DNA from: Adiantum capillus-veneris
Taxonomy: Eukaryota; Streptophyta; Polypodiopsida; Polypodiales; Pteridaceae
Length of the DNA: 64,000 nucleotides
Assembly: GCA_014529385.2 (NCBI GenBank)
Contig: CM043942.1
Coordinates: forward strand, 4,802,501-4,866,500
Direction: 5' to 3'
A program made the position numbers and the translations under genes. Of this stretch, positions 44,905 to 57,469 are shown piece after piece. Numbering within the stretch: position 1 is the stretch's first letter; each line of letters begins with the position of its first letter. The notes under the pieces are model-generated. The model worked only from the letters and a program-made list of their open reading frames with translations, made no database searches and was not told the DNA's origin.

Positions 44905-47900
44905 GTACCGCCTGTTGCTCTGTACTCGGCAGCGCAAGAGAAGAAGCTCCTCCTTAAGCAAGCCCAACCTCCGATCTTTAAGGGTGAGGGGGCAAATGTG
45001 GAGAGAGATGCGGAAGTATGGATGGAAGCCATGGACGATTACTTTGAAGCTGTAGGGACCCAACCCGTAAATTAGACCATGCTTGCGATGTTCCGCTTGA
45101 CTGGCGATGCCAAAATATGGTGGAAGCAACATTGCAGAGACCTGGACATTAAAGGATCTTCCCAATCTTGGGAAGACATCAAAGCTGCGATAATGGGGCG
45201 TTACTTACCACCTGCCTATAGGACCTTGAGAATGAATGAATTCTTTTCACTTCGACAGCTGAATTCAACTGTCGAAGAATACTATGCAAAGTTTGTCACT
45301 CTTCGGAGATATGCTCCTAAGATGACCTTGGAACAACAGGTGGCAAGGTTCTGTCAAGGATTAATCGATCCCTTGAACACTCGGCTGGAGGCTCTCAGGC
45401 CGTCAACACTACAGGATGCCTTGTTGAGGGCTAAACCTCTAGCTCTTGAAGTACAACAGGCTTATCAGAATAGGAGGAATAATTGGGAAAAGAGGACAAG
45501 GAACACTGCTTGGGACAACAGACGAGCCAACCAAACCTATAACCAGCGCCCTATTGTGGCTACCACTACAACCATGGAGTTCCCTGATGTTCAATGCTAT
45601 GGTTGCGGCGAGCATGGATACTACAGATCCAATTGCCCCAGGAACATTCATGCAACCAATGCCAATGCCATACCCTTGAATACCCGTGGGCGTGGCCAAG
45701 CTAATGGAAGAGGAGGACGCGGAAGAATGAACAGAGGGCGAGGGTGTGGAGCTATCGCCAGAGTGAATGCCGCAGTAGTTCAACCAACTATGGGAGATGA
45801 AGCAGTGGAGAGAGCAACCCTACATGCTGCAATTGACAATCCCAATGGTTGCGAGCAATACGCAGTCATTCATACGCCAGGATCTCTCAGAAGTGAACAA
45901 GTTAAGTTCCTTATAGATTGTGGCAGTACTCTTTCATTTCTTTCACCCAGATGCATGAGAAAGCTTAAGCTAGATAAGTATCCGTCAAGCAAGCTAGTTG
46001 TCGAGTTAGAAAACGGCAAGGAGGTAGTATCTCAACACTCTGTAGGCAAAATTGACTTTGATTTAGGGGGACACCCAACTTCTGCCCAATTTCGAACCCT
46101 ACCCTTAGGATTCTTTGATGGGATACTAGGGATGGACTGGCTAAAGCAAAATAGGGCCCACATACATTGTGCACAAGGGAATTTTACCTTTACAGATAAC
46201 TTGGGTAATGAAGCCTTAATCCAGGGGGAAAATGGGAGACCTAAAGCTACTCTAGTTAAGGCCAGCAGTCTTTTGAAGGGACTAAGGAAGGGTCAGCAAA
46301 TATATGCAGTTAAACTCAACAAGGTGGACCAATCAGATACCTCACTTCGACCAAACTGGTTGAGAGAGTATGATGATGTATTCCCCGAAGACCTTACGAA
46401 CCTTCCACCACAAAGAGAGGTAGATCATGAGATTGAGACTATCCTTGGGTGTGAACCCATCTCAAAAAGACCTTATAAAATGTCACTTCCGGAGGCCATC
46501 GAACTCAAAGAACAACTTAGGCAACTCATTGAGCAAGGATTCATTCGACCCAGTACTTCTCCTTGGGGTGCTCCAGTTCTTTTCCAAAAGAAGAAGGATG
46601 GGACCTTAAGGCTATGCATAGACTATCGTGGACTGAATCAGGTAACTGTCAAGAACAAGTATCAAATTCCAAGGATCGACGAACTCTTGGACAGGCTCCA
46701 CGGCGCCAAAATATTTACAAAGATAGATCTAAGTTCAGGATATTACCAAATCAGGATCAAGGAATCAGATATTCCGAAGACAGCTTTCAATACTAGGTAT
46801 GGGCACTACGAATTCACAGTAATGTCTTTTGGTCTAACAAATGCTCTTGCAAGCTTCAACCGACTTATGCAGGATATTTTCAGACCTTACCTCGATGATT
46901 TTGTCTTGGTTTTCTTTGATGACATTCTGATCTATTCCAAAGACGAGGCAGATCACGAAGAACATATTCGCAAAGTACTTGATCTCCTTCGAGAACACCA
47001 GCTTTACGCTAAAGAGAGCAAGTGCACTTTTTACGCTAAAGAGAGCAAATGCTATCTCGGATTTGTCATTTCGGCTGAAGGGATTTCAGTGGACCCAGAC
47101 AAAGTCAAGGACATCGTTGACTGGCCTCAACCATCCACTGTCAGCAAAGTAAGGGGATTTCTTGGAATAACGGGATGGTACAGGATTTTTGTCAAGGATT
47201 ATGCACGTATTACCGCACCTTTGACGGAACTCCTGAAGAAAGGAATGAGGATCGATTGGAAGACCGAGCACGAGTCTAGTTTTGCTAAGCTAAAAGAATT
47301 CTTGGTCTCAGCTCCTATTTTAAAGCTTCCAGACTTCAGTAAAGAATTTGAAGTAGCGACAGATGCTAGTAAGTCTGCTCTAGGCGGAGTTCTTACTCAA
47401 GAAGGAAGACCGGTGGCGTATACTTCGCGAAAGCTGAGGGATCATGAGAAGAATTATCCCACTCATGATCTGGAACTTTTAGCAGTTATACATGCACTGA
47501 AGTTATGGAGACATTATCTTCTTGGACGCAAGTTTCAGTTGGTTACAGACCACAAGAGTTTAAAGTGGATTTTTACTCAACCCATTCTCAATATGCGACA
47601 ACGGAGATGGATAGAGCTATTACAGGAATATGACCTTGACATAAAGTATAGACCAGGGAAGGAAAACGCAGTTGCAGATGGTCTTAGCCGAAAATCGTTT
47701 CTCGGAGCTATCTCTATTCCAAATAACCCTATCTGGGATAGAATCAAAGAAGCATCCCTCGAAGATCCAGAGTATCAACGTATGGCTTCATTAGTCCAGC
47801 AGAATAAGATGCCTGAAGCTAAAGATTACTCTCTTATGGGAGGATATCTTTACTACAGACATAGACTCTGTGTACCCCGAGACCCAGCTTTAAAGAAGGC

Positions 47901-49161
47901 CATTCTATATGAAGCACACGATAGCCCTACATCCGGACACCCAGGCTATGCTAAAACTCTTCACGCCGTCAGAAGGAGTTATTTCTGGTCTGGAATGAAA
48001 GGAGACATACTTCGCTATGTGAGGCAATGTCTTTCTTGTCAACGGATAAAGGCCGAAAGGATCAAATTACCAGGGCAACTTCAACCTCTTGACATACCCC
48101 AGATGAAGTGGGAATGCATCAGTATGGACTTTGTTACAGGGTTACCTTCTACAGGAGGTTATGATTCTGTTTTCGTGGTTGTTGACATGCTCACAAAAGT
48201 GGCTCATCTAATACCCGTAAAGACGACCTTTACTACTTCAGATGTTAGTCGGATATTCATCAAGGAGATTTTTAGGTTACATGGTCTACCCAAGCGTATC
48301 GTCAGCGATAGAGATGCCAAGTTTACATCAAAATTTTGGACCTCTCTTTTCCAATCTATTGGGTCACAATTAGCCTTCAGCACTGCATATCATCCGTAGA
48401 CTGACGGGCAAACCGAAAGAGTTAATCAAGTCATCGAGGACATTCTCAGAGCCTATTGTTCACAAGAGCCAAAGAAGTGGTTACAATATCTACCTTTGGT
48501 AGAATATGCTTATAACTCTTCCGAACACAGAAGCATTGAAATGTCACCTTTCAAAGCTCTTTACGGACAGGACTGTTTAGCACCACTGAACTTTTCAGAC
48601 CCAACCATCAGGGTAGAAGCCTCTAGAAAGATGTTAGAAGATATGGAAGCACAGACTAGAGCCATTCACCAGGACATTCAGGCAGCTCAGGATAGACAGA
48701 AGCACTATGCAGATAAGAATCGTTCGGAAAGGACTTTCAAGGAAGGAGATAAGGTTTTTCTCCGAGTCTGACCTAAGAAAAGCAATTTATCGCTAGGCAG
48801 ATACAAGAAGCTAAGCCCAAGGTACTGTGGACCATTCGAGATCATTAAGGTTGTGAGTGACCAAGCCTACAAGCTAAAGTTACCTACAAACTTGAAGGTT
48901 CATGATGTATTCCATGTCAACTTACTCAAACCCTATATTCCCAAACCTGATCAATTTTTGGACTCAGATCAGATAGTCATGCCAGCTCAAGGAGTTATCG
49001 AACTCCAACCTGGCTATGTACTTGAAACAAGAGAAAGGAAATTACGCAATAGAACTATCACGGAGCATCTGGTAAAGTGGAAGGATTACCCTGAAGAAGA
49101 TGCAACTTGGGAAGACGAGTCGACGCTCTTAAAAGATTACCCAAACTCATTCTTGAGATGA
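44905..49161 (+). pseudogene. Element 3 Gag-Pol polyprotein with chromodomain (three stops)
   Basis: A single frame. Gag core (PPIFKGEG and VWMEAMDDYFEAVG at 44967-45057; [18 protein letters not shown]); zinc knuckle [14 protein letters not shown] (about 45596-45640); protease [14 protein letters not shown] (D-C-G in place of D-[ST]-G); RT with [20 protein letters not shown] and [10 protein letters not shown] (FFDD form of the active site); RNase [17 protein letters not shown]; integrase with [12 protein letters not shown]...CLSCQ zinc region and [15 protein letters not shown]; chromodomain EHLVKWKDYPEEDATWEDE (49060-49120). Stops: TAG 45073, TAG 48397 (in the conserved integrase HPQTDGQTE), TGA 48769. 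YAKESKC is duplicated at 47005-47025 and 47032-47052. Only point stops separate it from an open polyprotein. Confidence 0.95.
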
Positions 49162-49192
49162 GGACATCTCAAATTTTTCACATTGGGGAGGT

Positions 49193-51966
49193 TGTAAGGT
49201 CTCTGACCCGATCACAAGAGCACCCTTGTACCACGAAATGAATACAATGGAATAAGTTACTATTTTTAGCAGTTTTCCAGATTCTGTCAGTGCCATGATG
49301 TTTAGAATGTTATAAAGCTTCAAAATGTGAATTAAAATAATTTTTGTGAAAAATTTCCAAAAATAGTAAGTTTTTGGTCACCCGACCCGTCCAGTCTCGA
49401 CCGCCTCGAAAATCTGCACCCGTACCCCGAATTTGAAAAAAATGCATTTTCGGACCCGAGGGGCTGCTAAATATGGCAGGTACTCGGACCAGTACACCTT
49501 AGTTAGAGCTTCGTATGGCAATTTACAGCATCAAAATCCGATTCGTATGACCCGTTTTAGCCTAGAACCAAATTTCCTAAAAATTGTCCGGGGAGGCACC
49601 GGGGGCCCGGAACTGTGTGGGAACAGGTCCCACGCCACTCCAGATCAGATTTAGCAGCTAGGGGGCTCCCTCTTGCTTTGTGGGAGTCTTGGGAAAGATG
49701 CCAAGCGTGCAACTCAGTCTCAAAACCAGTTAACCAAGCCAACCTAACACTTGGTGGGCAGAGAATTGGACTTGCCGTGCTTAACTGGAGAAGCTCCCAG
49801 ATGCATTTAGCAACCCAGATCGATTTTCAGCCTGTAGGAGCCTATTTAAAGACCTGCATACACACACACAGACACACACTTATGATCACACACACACACA
49901 ATGCATACACACACACCCACACACATTGGGAAGGTGTTGCCGGATCACACACCTATTGAAGAAGAAGCAAGGAGGGAGGTGCTGCCGAATTTTTCATCTC
50001 AAGAAGCTCGATTAGATCAGAAAATTGAGAAGATTACCAGCTCTTAATCACGGTAACGACAGTTTAATTAATGCTATCTGTAAATTCCTTTCTCTACCAT
50101 CAAAATTTCTCGTACATTATGCCTATTCCTAGTCGGAAATCCCTATGACTACTTTCTAAATTCTCCTTATTCATACTCTATTATGTAAATCATCATTCCA
50201 AAGCTGAATTATTAGCCATTCTTCACTCTTGATTAATGATTAGAGCATAATTATCAGAGTCTTCTCTCTCTAGATAGCATAGTAATTAATCGGTAAGCTA
50301 GTATTTATGCAGATTGAAGAGAATCACTATTGTAATCACTCATTAACATTATAGCTTGATTGAATTCATTTCTCTTATGTATTAAGACGTAATTAAGAAG
50401 AAATTAATCCGTCAATAAGTCTCTAAGAATTGGTTTTTCCTCACACATATGCATAGGGTAAATCTTGATCATCTAATTGCTAGGAAATAGTTTAATCATA
50501 CTTAATCCAATTCTCTGGTAATTCCAATTGTGAAATCCTAATTATTCTTGATCATGTAAGCCGAATAATTATCTTAGAGACGGTTCCCATAGGATTATGT
50601 GCCATCCTTAATGACTGCTTATGAAAGAAATCTAGACTCTCATATAGGAGGGATTAATTGATGTCACTAATCTACCCATTGGACTGTTATGATGCTTATG
50701 AACCTTAGCTCTTTCTCCAAGCTAATCATTTAAAGTAGTGAGAAATGGCCCCGGTTAAGAAGACGCGCTTCGGTGGTGCCCATGATCGCGAAGCAGGAAC
50801 GAGCAATGTCAACGGAAAGGGGAAGGCTCCCATGGACGATCAAATACCGGCCATCTCACGGGCCATCGATGAAGAAGTGGAAGAGGTAGATCATATTTTT
50901 ATTCAAGTTGTTTAAATTAACATTGCATACGCTAGTTAGGAATGCTCATATCCCCAAACATGTTGGAGAAATCCGACGGAAACCTCGGCATTGAAATCAT
51001 TGTACATTAAGTTCTAAAGTAGGAAGGTAATGTCTGATGGGTATGCTGTTTGCAAGAGGAAAGAATGTTTGCTAGGGAAAATTTAGCTCGACATGTTCAT
51101 TTTATTTCCAATGTTGAATCAGTCCTGACCCCCCTACTGATCACAGGGGACAGAGTTCCTCGTTAAGGGCTCTTGAATCCACGACTTGCTTTCTATGCGG
51201 TGGATACCCACGACTTGCTTTCTATGTGGTGGGAACCCACGTCTTTCTTTCTATGCGGTGGGAGTGTCCATGACATGCTTTCTATGCGGTGGACATACCT
51301 AGTTGTATGGGCAGCTAGGCGACAACGGGAGGAGTGAACTCTCGCTGGAGGGGGGATGTTGTACCTCCAGAACATTGGAATTTTTATGAATAAGTTTGAG
51401 TAGAATTTTTACTAGAATTCTGTCTTGGTGTTGTTTACAATACTGTTTGAAGGGCTGTTTTAACGAACCATGTGATTCGGAACTAAACAAGGAATATTTA
51501 TGTTGAACAACCTTTGTGGTAGTAATTAGGTCACACGATGAAGTGTGAGTGTGGGGGTGGAAAGTGGGGGCTTGGCTCGGGTTGCCAATGCCTACAAGAT
51601 GGGTGGTCCCGATTGGTCGGGAACTCTCTGTCCCCATTGTGCTTACTTCGATATTAGTAATACTCATTGCCCCGAAAGCGGTGAAATCTCTAGAGTACGT
51701 GCCTCGGAAACATGGGGAAAAAGGCACTCGAGGTTTCTCTCCTCTTGGAAGGTGGGTCTTAGGATTGCTAGATAGTTAAGTACGCTTCCCCTGCGAGGTG
51801 GAGCTAGATCTCGTTGCTAGTAGGCTCGAACTTGACTCACTTTGTGATGAGAGATCGTCCGCTAGTTGAACCCTGAACCATTTTTGTTTGCTTCCGCTAT
51901 AGATCTAGTGGCCACCAGGTTTACCATCAGATCCGTTGTTTGATACGACGGGGTGGGGACCTCACA
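49193..51966 (+). mobile_element. Element 3 3' LTR
   Basis: 2774 bp, nearly identical to 41298-44069. Most differences lie in the first 600 bases. Confidence 0.95.
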
Positions 51967-51971
51967 CCGCT

Positions 51972-52948
51972 GGCAAGCAAGTGGATACCAGGTGATGCTT
52001 CCAGATCCTATAAAATTACAGCAATTTGCAGCTACCTTGGAAGGCAAGGCCATGAGCTGGTTCAACCAATATGGTATGTCTCACTTTCCCACTTATGCTG
52101 CACTTAGTTTGGCTTTTCTACAAAGATTCCGAAAGGAGAAAATTCCTACAGATATTTTAAGCAAGTTACGATGCATCAAACAGGGGACAATGTTGGTAGA
52201 AGATTTTGCTCAGAGATTTAGAATATTTGTTGAGAGATTGCAAAGAAATGAAAGGCCAACTAATGAAATGTTGGCTGGCTACTTTCTCAAAGGATTGAGG
52301 TGTGGTATTAAAAATGCAGTGGCCAACATTGACATTGGAGGAGGTTTTGATAATTTGGTACGGGCTGCTTCTAGAGTTGAGAAGAGGTTGGGAATGACAA
52401 AGTCTAGTAAGAGAGGAGACAAGGAATCTGAAACAAGTTCCGAGTCAGAGACATCTTCTTCTGAAGAATCGAATACTGGTAGTTCATCTGATGAGGAGGA
52501 AATGAAGAAAAAGAAGAGTCCTAAGAAGAAGAAGAAGGACAAAACAGGGGGTGAAGTTGATATAGTTCAGCAATTAGAGAAAATTGGCTATTCAGTCATA
52601 GCACCTAAAGAGAAAAGGTACTGTGAGATTTGTGAAAGAGATGGACACACCACTGCTCAATGCTGGTACAACCCTAAGAAAAGGGGTAAAACAGGTACAG
52701 GTGCTGGGCGGGGTACTGCTTCAGCAGAGGCAAATTAGGTGGCTCCATTAAGAGCAAGACCTCCTAGACAGGGATTTCAGAGGGGACCTGGAAGAAACCA
52801 GGATAATAACCAAAGAAGGCCCCAAGGGGTTATTCCTTGTGTATATTGTGGTGACCCTACACATTGGGTTGGCCTTCGTTGTGCCTTATGGGTAAAACAT
52901 CGTGAGGAGAGAGGTGTTCCTGTTGTTCCATTCAATCAGGAGAACTAG
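51972..52948 (+). pseudogene. Element 2 Gag, core and zinc knuckles
   Basis: Resumes after the CCGCT duplication with the Gag core KLQQFAATLEGKAMSWFNQY, RFRKEKIPTDILSKLRCIKQ and LAGYFLKGLRCGIKNAV (52010-52320). A Ser/Glu-rich then Lys-rich linker follows (KKKKSPKKKKKDK). The first knuckle CEICERDGHTTAQC (52622-52663) has standard spacing. The second, CVYCGDPTHWVGLRC (about 52840-52884), has one extra residue. Stops TAG at 52736 and 52946 interrupt an otherwise continuous frame shared with protease and pol. Confidence 0.85.
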
Positions 52949-52999
52949 CAAGCAGGTCCTCCACAACCACCTCCAAATCAACCACAGGCACAAGCAAAT

Positions 53000-53824
53000 G
53001 TGATCATTATCGACATTTCGATTTATCAGGATACCCCTAATGAAACAGAAACATTTCTTCTGACTGAAGAGTATGACAATGTGGAGAATGATTGTCAATA
53101 TCCAGATAATATGGAAGATGAAATTGATGTGCTGGCTGTGACAAGATCCAAGGCTAAAGGTCCTATTGATTGGGAACAACAAAAAGGGGTTAGAGATCAG
53201 GTGCAGAAACAGGTTCAGAAGGAGCAACAAGGTCAACACTTGGAGGATCATGTAGAATCTTCTGATGCACCAGTACAACATAAAAAGCAGGTTGAAGTAC
53301 CTGAACTAGATTGGTTTGAGGTATTAATTAACTCTCCTTTACACTTGTCTTTAGACCAAATGCTTTCTATAGTTCCAACATTTAAAGAGAGATTGCTACA
53401 TAAGTTACTAGGAAAGCACTATGAAAGTTCCATGCAGCAGAAAGAGGAGCTTGGGGTGAAGAGTATTCATCCTTCTAATGTGGATTTCATGGTTCTAGTT
53501 ATCAAGGTGACTTTACAGGATAGGATATTTGAGGAAGTATTGCTGGATGGAGGATATGGTGTCAATATCTTACCTGAGTCAGTTTATCTCACAATGGGCT
53601 TAGGGAGATTGGAACCAGCACCTTTCCAAGTTAAAATGGCTGATCAAAGGAGGGTTCAGCCAATTGGAATTTTAAGGAACTCTTCTATTCAGATTGCAAG
53701 GATGCAATTTCAAGTTAATTTTGTTGTTCTCAAACTGAAGTAAGGTGATGCTTCCTATGAGATGTTGTTGGGAAGACCTTGGTTTAGGTTAGCCAAGGTG
53801 AAATAGGATTGGGGTGAGAATCAG
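53000..53824 (+). pseudogene. Element 2 protease
   Basis: Same frame as Gag. EEVLLDGGYGVNILPESVYL (about 53530-53590) contains the D-G-G catalytic triad form common in Athila/Tat elements, where Ser is usual in place of Tyr. MADQRRVQPIGILRNSSIQI and YEMLLGRPWFRLAKVK follow. Stops at 53741 (TAA) and 53804 (TAG) split it from the RT part. An acidic region with LAVTRSKAKGP precedes the protease. Confidence 0.8.
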
Positions 53825-55741
53825 GTGGTGCTTACCAAAGGGAAACATATAATTAGCATACCTATGTTGGGAAGAAAGCACATTCCTGGAAAAGAAAGAC
53901 CCTTGTTTACTCAATCAATCAGTCTCGCTGAGGAAGTAGAGGATGATGATGAGGAAGCCTTTTTACAGGCTAATCCGACTGTCATACCTGTTTTTGAAGT
54001 TGATATTGAGGGAATTTTGCAAAAGGATCAGGAAACAGAGGAACTTTTTGATGAACCTGTCATGGGACAGGAAATTCAGGGTTCCGACATACTAAAACTG
54101 ATGGATCATAGTCTATCAACTAGTGTCAAAGAGGAAGTTCAGCAGGAGGAGAGGGATGCCAGAGATATGGTGGAAAAAATTTACAACAAACGCTTTGGAG
54201 GATCTAAAAGGGTTCAACAGGATGAACTAAAAGAATTGAATGTAGGGACTGAAGAAGAACCAAGGATGGTTAAGGTTAGCATTTATGTGGATGGGGAATT
54301 CCTACAAGAGTTATGGCAGTTATTGTTGGAATATAAAGATGTTTTTGCATGGGATTATGCAGATGTAAAAGGTATTGATCCATTACTGCATCAACATCAC
54401 ATTAATCTGAGAGAAGATGCCATTCCGATTGTCCAACAGAGATATAGGATGAATCCCAACTTTGCACAGCAGGTTAAGCAGGAAATTGATAAATTAATGG
54501 CAGTTTGGTTCATCAAGCCTATTCATGAAGTCACTTGGTTATCTCCAATCATTGTGGTACCAAAGAAGAATGGGAAGATTAGGGTTTGTGTGGATTATAG
54601 GAAGTTAAATGCTGCAACTCTTACAGATCCTTTCCCAATACCCTTTTGTGATGCTATCTTAGATGCAGTAGCAGGGAAAGAGATGTATAGTTTCCTTGAT
54701 GGTTTCTCAGGGTATAATCAGATTCAGGTTGCAGAGGAGGACCAACATAAAACAACCTTTATTACAGATTGGGGAGCCTTTGCATCTATTGTCATGAACT
54801 TTGGCCTTAAAAATGGACCACCATCCTTTAATTTTACAGCTTATAAGACATTTGAACCTTATTTGCAGGATTTCATGAGAGTGTTTGTAGATGATTTTTC
54901 AGTTTTTGGTCAAAGGGATTTACACCTTGAGTATCTGAAATTATGTTTTGAAAGATGTAGGATGTTCATATTGTCCCTTAATCCCTACAAAAGTGTGATG
55001 GTTGTCAGGAGTGGTGTGCTATTGGGTCATGTGGTATCTCAGGAAGGGATGTCAATAGATGTGAAGAAGATTAAGGTAATACAATCAGCACAAGCACCTG
55101 GAAATATCAAGGAATTGAGCAGGTTTGTGGGACAAGTTAAGTGGCACAGCAGGTACATCAGATATCTGGCTAATGTATGTATGCCTCTTACCCATTTAAC
55201 CAAGAAGCATGTAGAGTTTGTTTGGTATGAGCCACAAGAAAAAGCATTTCAGATTCTCAAGAAAATGCTCTCAGTTGCTCCCATATTACAACCTTCAGAT
55301 TGGGTATTGCCATTTCATGTGTTTTTTGATGCCTCGGATATAGCTATTGGAGCTGTTTTAATGCAGGAGAAGACCCAAGGGTGGTTTAGACCTATGTACT
55401 ATGCTAGTAGGGTGCTTACATCTGCTGAGAAAAACTATGCAGTGACTGAGAGGGAGGCATTAGGGATGGTTTATGCTTTAAACAAATTCAGACATTACCT
55501 CTTGTGCAATAGGGTCATATTCCATGTGGATCATCAAGCATTGCTTTATCTTATTAAAAAGCCTTTACTTACAGGTAGATTGGCAAGGTAGATGCTATTG
55601 TTACAGGAATTTGACTTCCTTATTGTTCACACACCTGGCAAGGAACATGCAATAACTGATTACCTAAGTCGGATTGAGACAAGGGAGCAACCGACAGGGA
55701 TTTTGGATCAGTTGCCAGATACAGATTTATTTGAAGTGTAG
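53825..55741 (+). pseudogene. Element 2 reverse transcriptase and RNase H
   Basis: RT: RMNPNFAQQVKQEIDKLM, PIIVVPKKNGKIRVCVDYRK, FLDGFSGYNQIQVAEEDQHK, and the active site VFVDDFSVFG (FVDD, about 54884-54913). RNase H: FHVFFDASDIAIGAVLMQEK, YASRVLTSAEKNYAVTEREA and HYLLCNRVIFHVDHQALLYL (55310-55550). A TAG at 55589 replaces the tryptophan normally found before MLLLQEFDF. A further TAG at 55739 ends the segment. The frame is otherwise open for about 590 codons, so decay is limited. Confidence 0.9.
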
Positions 55742-57100
55742 AGTTCCATTTCTGATTCATGGTATGACCAAATGCTGGTGTTCCTGACTGATGGTGTTAT
55801 GCCAACAGGGTTTACAACATACCAAAGGAGGAAATTTGCCCTAACAAGCAGACCCTTTTTAGTGATTGCTGGAGCATTATACAGAAAAGGGATTTACCAG
55901 GTCATTAGAAGGTGTGTACCAGATTTTGAACAATCAGTTGTGTTGCAAGAAGCCCATTATGGAGCAGCAGGAGGACATTTCTCAGGGGACATTACAGGAA
56001 AAAAGATACTCCAAGTTGGTTTGTGGTGGCCAACTGTGTTGAAGGATGCTCATTCCTATGCAAAAAGCTGTGTGCTGTGTCAACAGTTTGGTCAACCTGA
56101 TTCTAGAGATAGAATGACAAATCATCCTATACTGCCATTAGAGCCATTTCAAAAATGGGGTATGGATTTTGTAGGACCAGTCAAGCCTACAACAAGTAAG
56201 GGATGCAAGTACATTCTAGTAGCTATTGACTACTGTACAAAGTGGGTGGAAGCTATGGCATTGAAAGATAACAAAGCTCAGAGTGTGTCAAATTTCTTGT
56301 ATCACAACATTATGAACAGGTTTGGATGTCTAGTAGAGTTAGTCAGTGATAGAGGAACACATTTTTTGAATGAGGTGATTTCTGAGTTAACAAAAACCCA
56401 CATGATAATGCATAAGAAATCTACAGCTTACCATCCCCAAGCTAATGGACAGGCTGAGAGTACCAATAAGACTCTTATAAAGATTTTGAAAAAGATTGTA
56501 CAAGAGAATAAGAGGGATTGGGATGTAAAGCTAGATTCTGCTCTGTGGTCATTCAGAATAGCTTTCAAAGTGACAGCAGGTATGGCCCAATTCTGATTGG
56601 TGTATGGCTTGGAAGTTGTAGTACCAATGGAGTTTGTGGTACCTAGTCTGAGGATTACTGCTGAGAAGATGACTCCAAAGCTCTCAGTTCAGCATAGAAG
56701 CAAGTATTTAATGCAGTTGGAAGAAGATAGGTTGATCAGCTCCTATATATCAAAAATCATTCAGAGAAGAAGGAAAGCTTGGGTCAGTATGAATGTCAAT
56801 TTTAAGGTTTTCCAGGTAGGTGACTGGGTAATGCTTTACAACTCAAGGTTAGGTCCACATCCTGGGAAGCTCAATTTAAGGTACAAGGGCCATATCATAT
56901 TATAACAGACCTACGTCAAGGAACTTTTATTGTAGCAGATGTTTTTGGCACAAGGGTAGAGAAACCTGTTAATGGTTTTCGGTTAAAAAAATTTCAGGAA
57001 AAGCCACCCCATTTGGATTGGCTCAAATGTGGAATGGTGGAGTTCTCTTCAGGAATGATGAACCAAGTCACTGATGATTTATCATCAAAGTGCATAGGCT
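55742..57100 (+). pseudogene. Element 2 integrase
   Basis: Zinc-binding N-terminus: EAHYGAAGGHFSG then KSCVLCQQFGQP (about 55950-56095). Catalytic core D, D and E: KWGMDFVGPVKPTTSKG, LVSDRGTHFLNEVI, STAYHPQANGQAESTNKTL (56150-56480). The C-terminal part continues with MEFVVPSLRITAEKM and YNSRLGPHPGKLNLRYKG. A TGA at 56594 and a one-base shift near 56888 break it. After the shift the frame reads ITDLRQGTFIVADVFGTRVE. No chromodomain was found. Confidence 0.9.
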
Positions 57101-57469
57101 TTGCATTCAGGTCAGGGATCGGATTGTATTTCATCGGAGTTTGTTGGCTCGGAGTTTACTGGGTCGGAGTTCACCTGATCCGATTACTTAAACAATATTT
57201 AAATTTCAAATTTTGCGTCGAAAAGGGTGCAAGGTTCCTTCCACTTAACTCCATCATACGAGTAAGGGACGACATCATTTCCTCACACACTTTTAGAGGC
57301 CTTAGCGCTTGTGCGATTCACGTAAGTAGCGCGCGCATGCATACTCCACAACTTGCTAAGATTTCTCCTACTTCTGCTTCAGCTATGCCTAAGCCTAAAC
57401 CTATTTCTGTCATGAGACCATTGCCAGCAAGGAGAAGTTGGTAAGCTGCACCCTCGCAGAAAAGGAGTT
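57101..57469 (+). other. Spacer between element 2 integrase and the extra ORF
   Basis: Holds three to four short repeats of TCGGAGTTT (57135-57175). Open frames here give an apparent hydrophobic run (LYFIGVCWLGVYWVGVHL) created by the repeat and not supported as an envelope protein. Confidence 0.5.

Larger units (their letters stand above)
41298..51966 (+). mobile_element. Element 3: chromovirus (Ty3/gypsy) with long LTRs
   Basis: LTRs at 41298-44069 (2772 bp) and 49193-51966 (2774 bp) differ at only a few per cent of bases at most. Perfect target duplication CCGCT (41293-41297, 51967-51971). The primer site at 44072-44083 matches initiator-Met tRNA exactly. A polypurine stretch TTGGGGAGGT precedes 49193. 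One Gag-Pol frame ends in a chromodomain, and an extra ORF lies before gag. The long LTRs and chromodomain suit the Tekay/Del group, though I cannot prove the lineage. It is the youngest layer of the nest. Confidence 0.95.

Noticed and set aside
57121-57200. Hydrophobic segment as envelope transmembrane domain in element 2
   Set aside because: The hydrophobic reading comes from short TCGGAGTTT repeats in a spacer after a frameshift and is not part of a long ORF.
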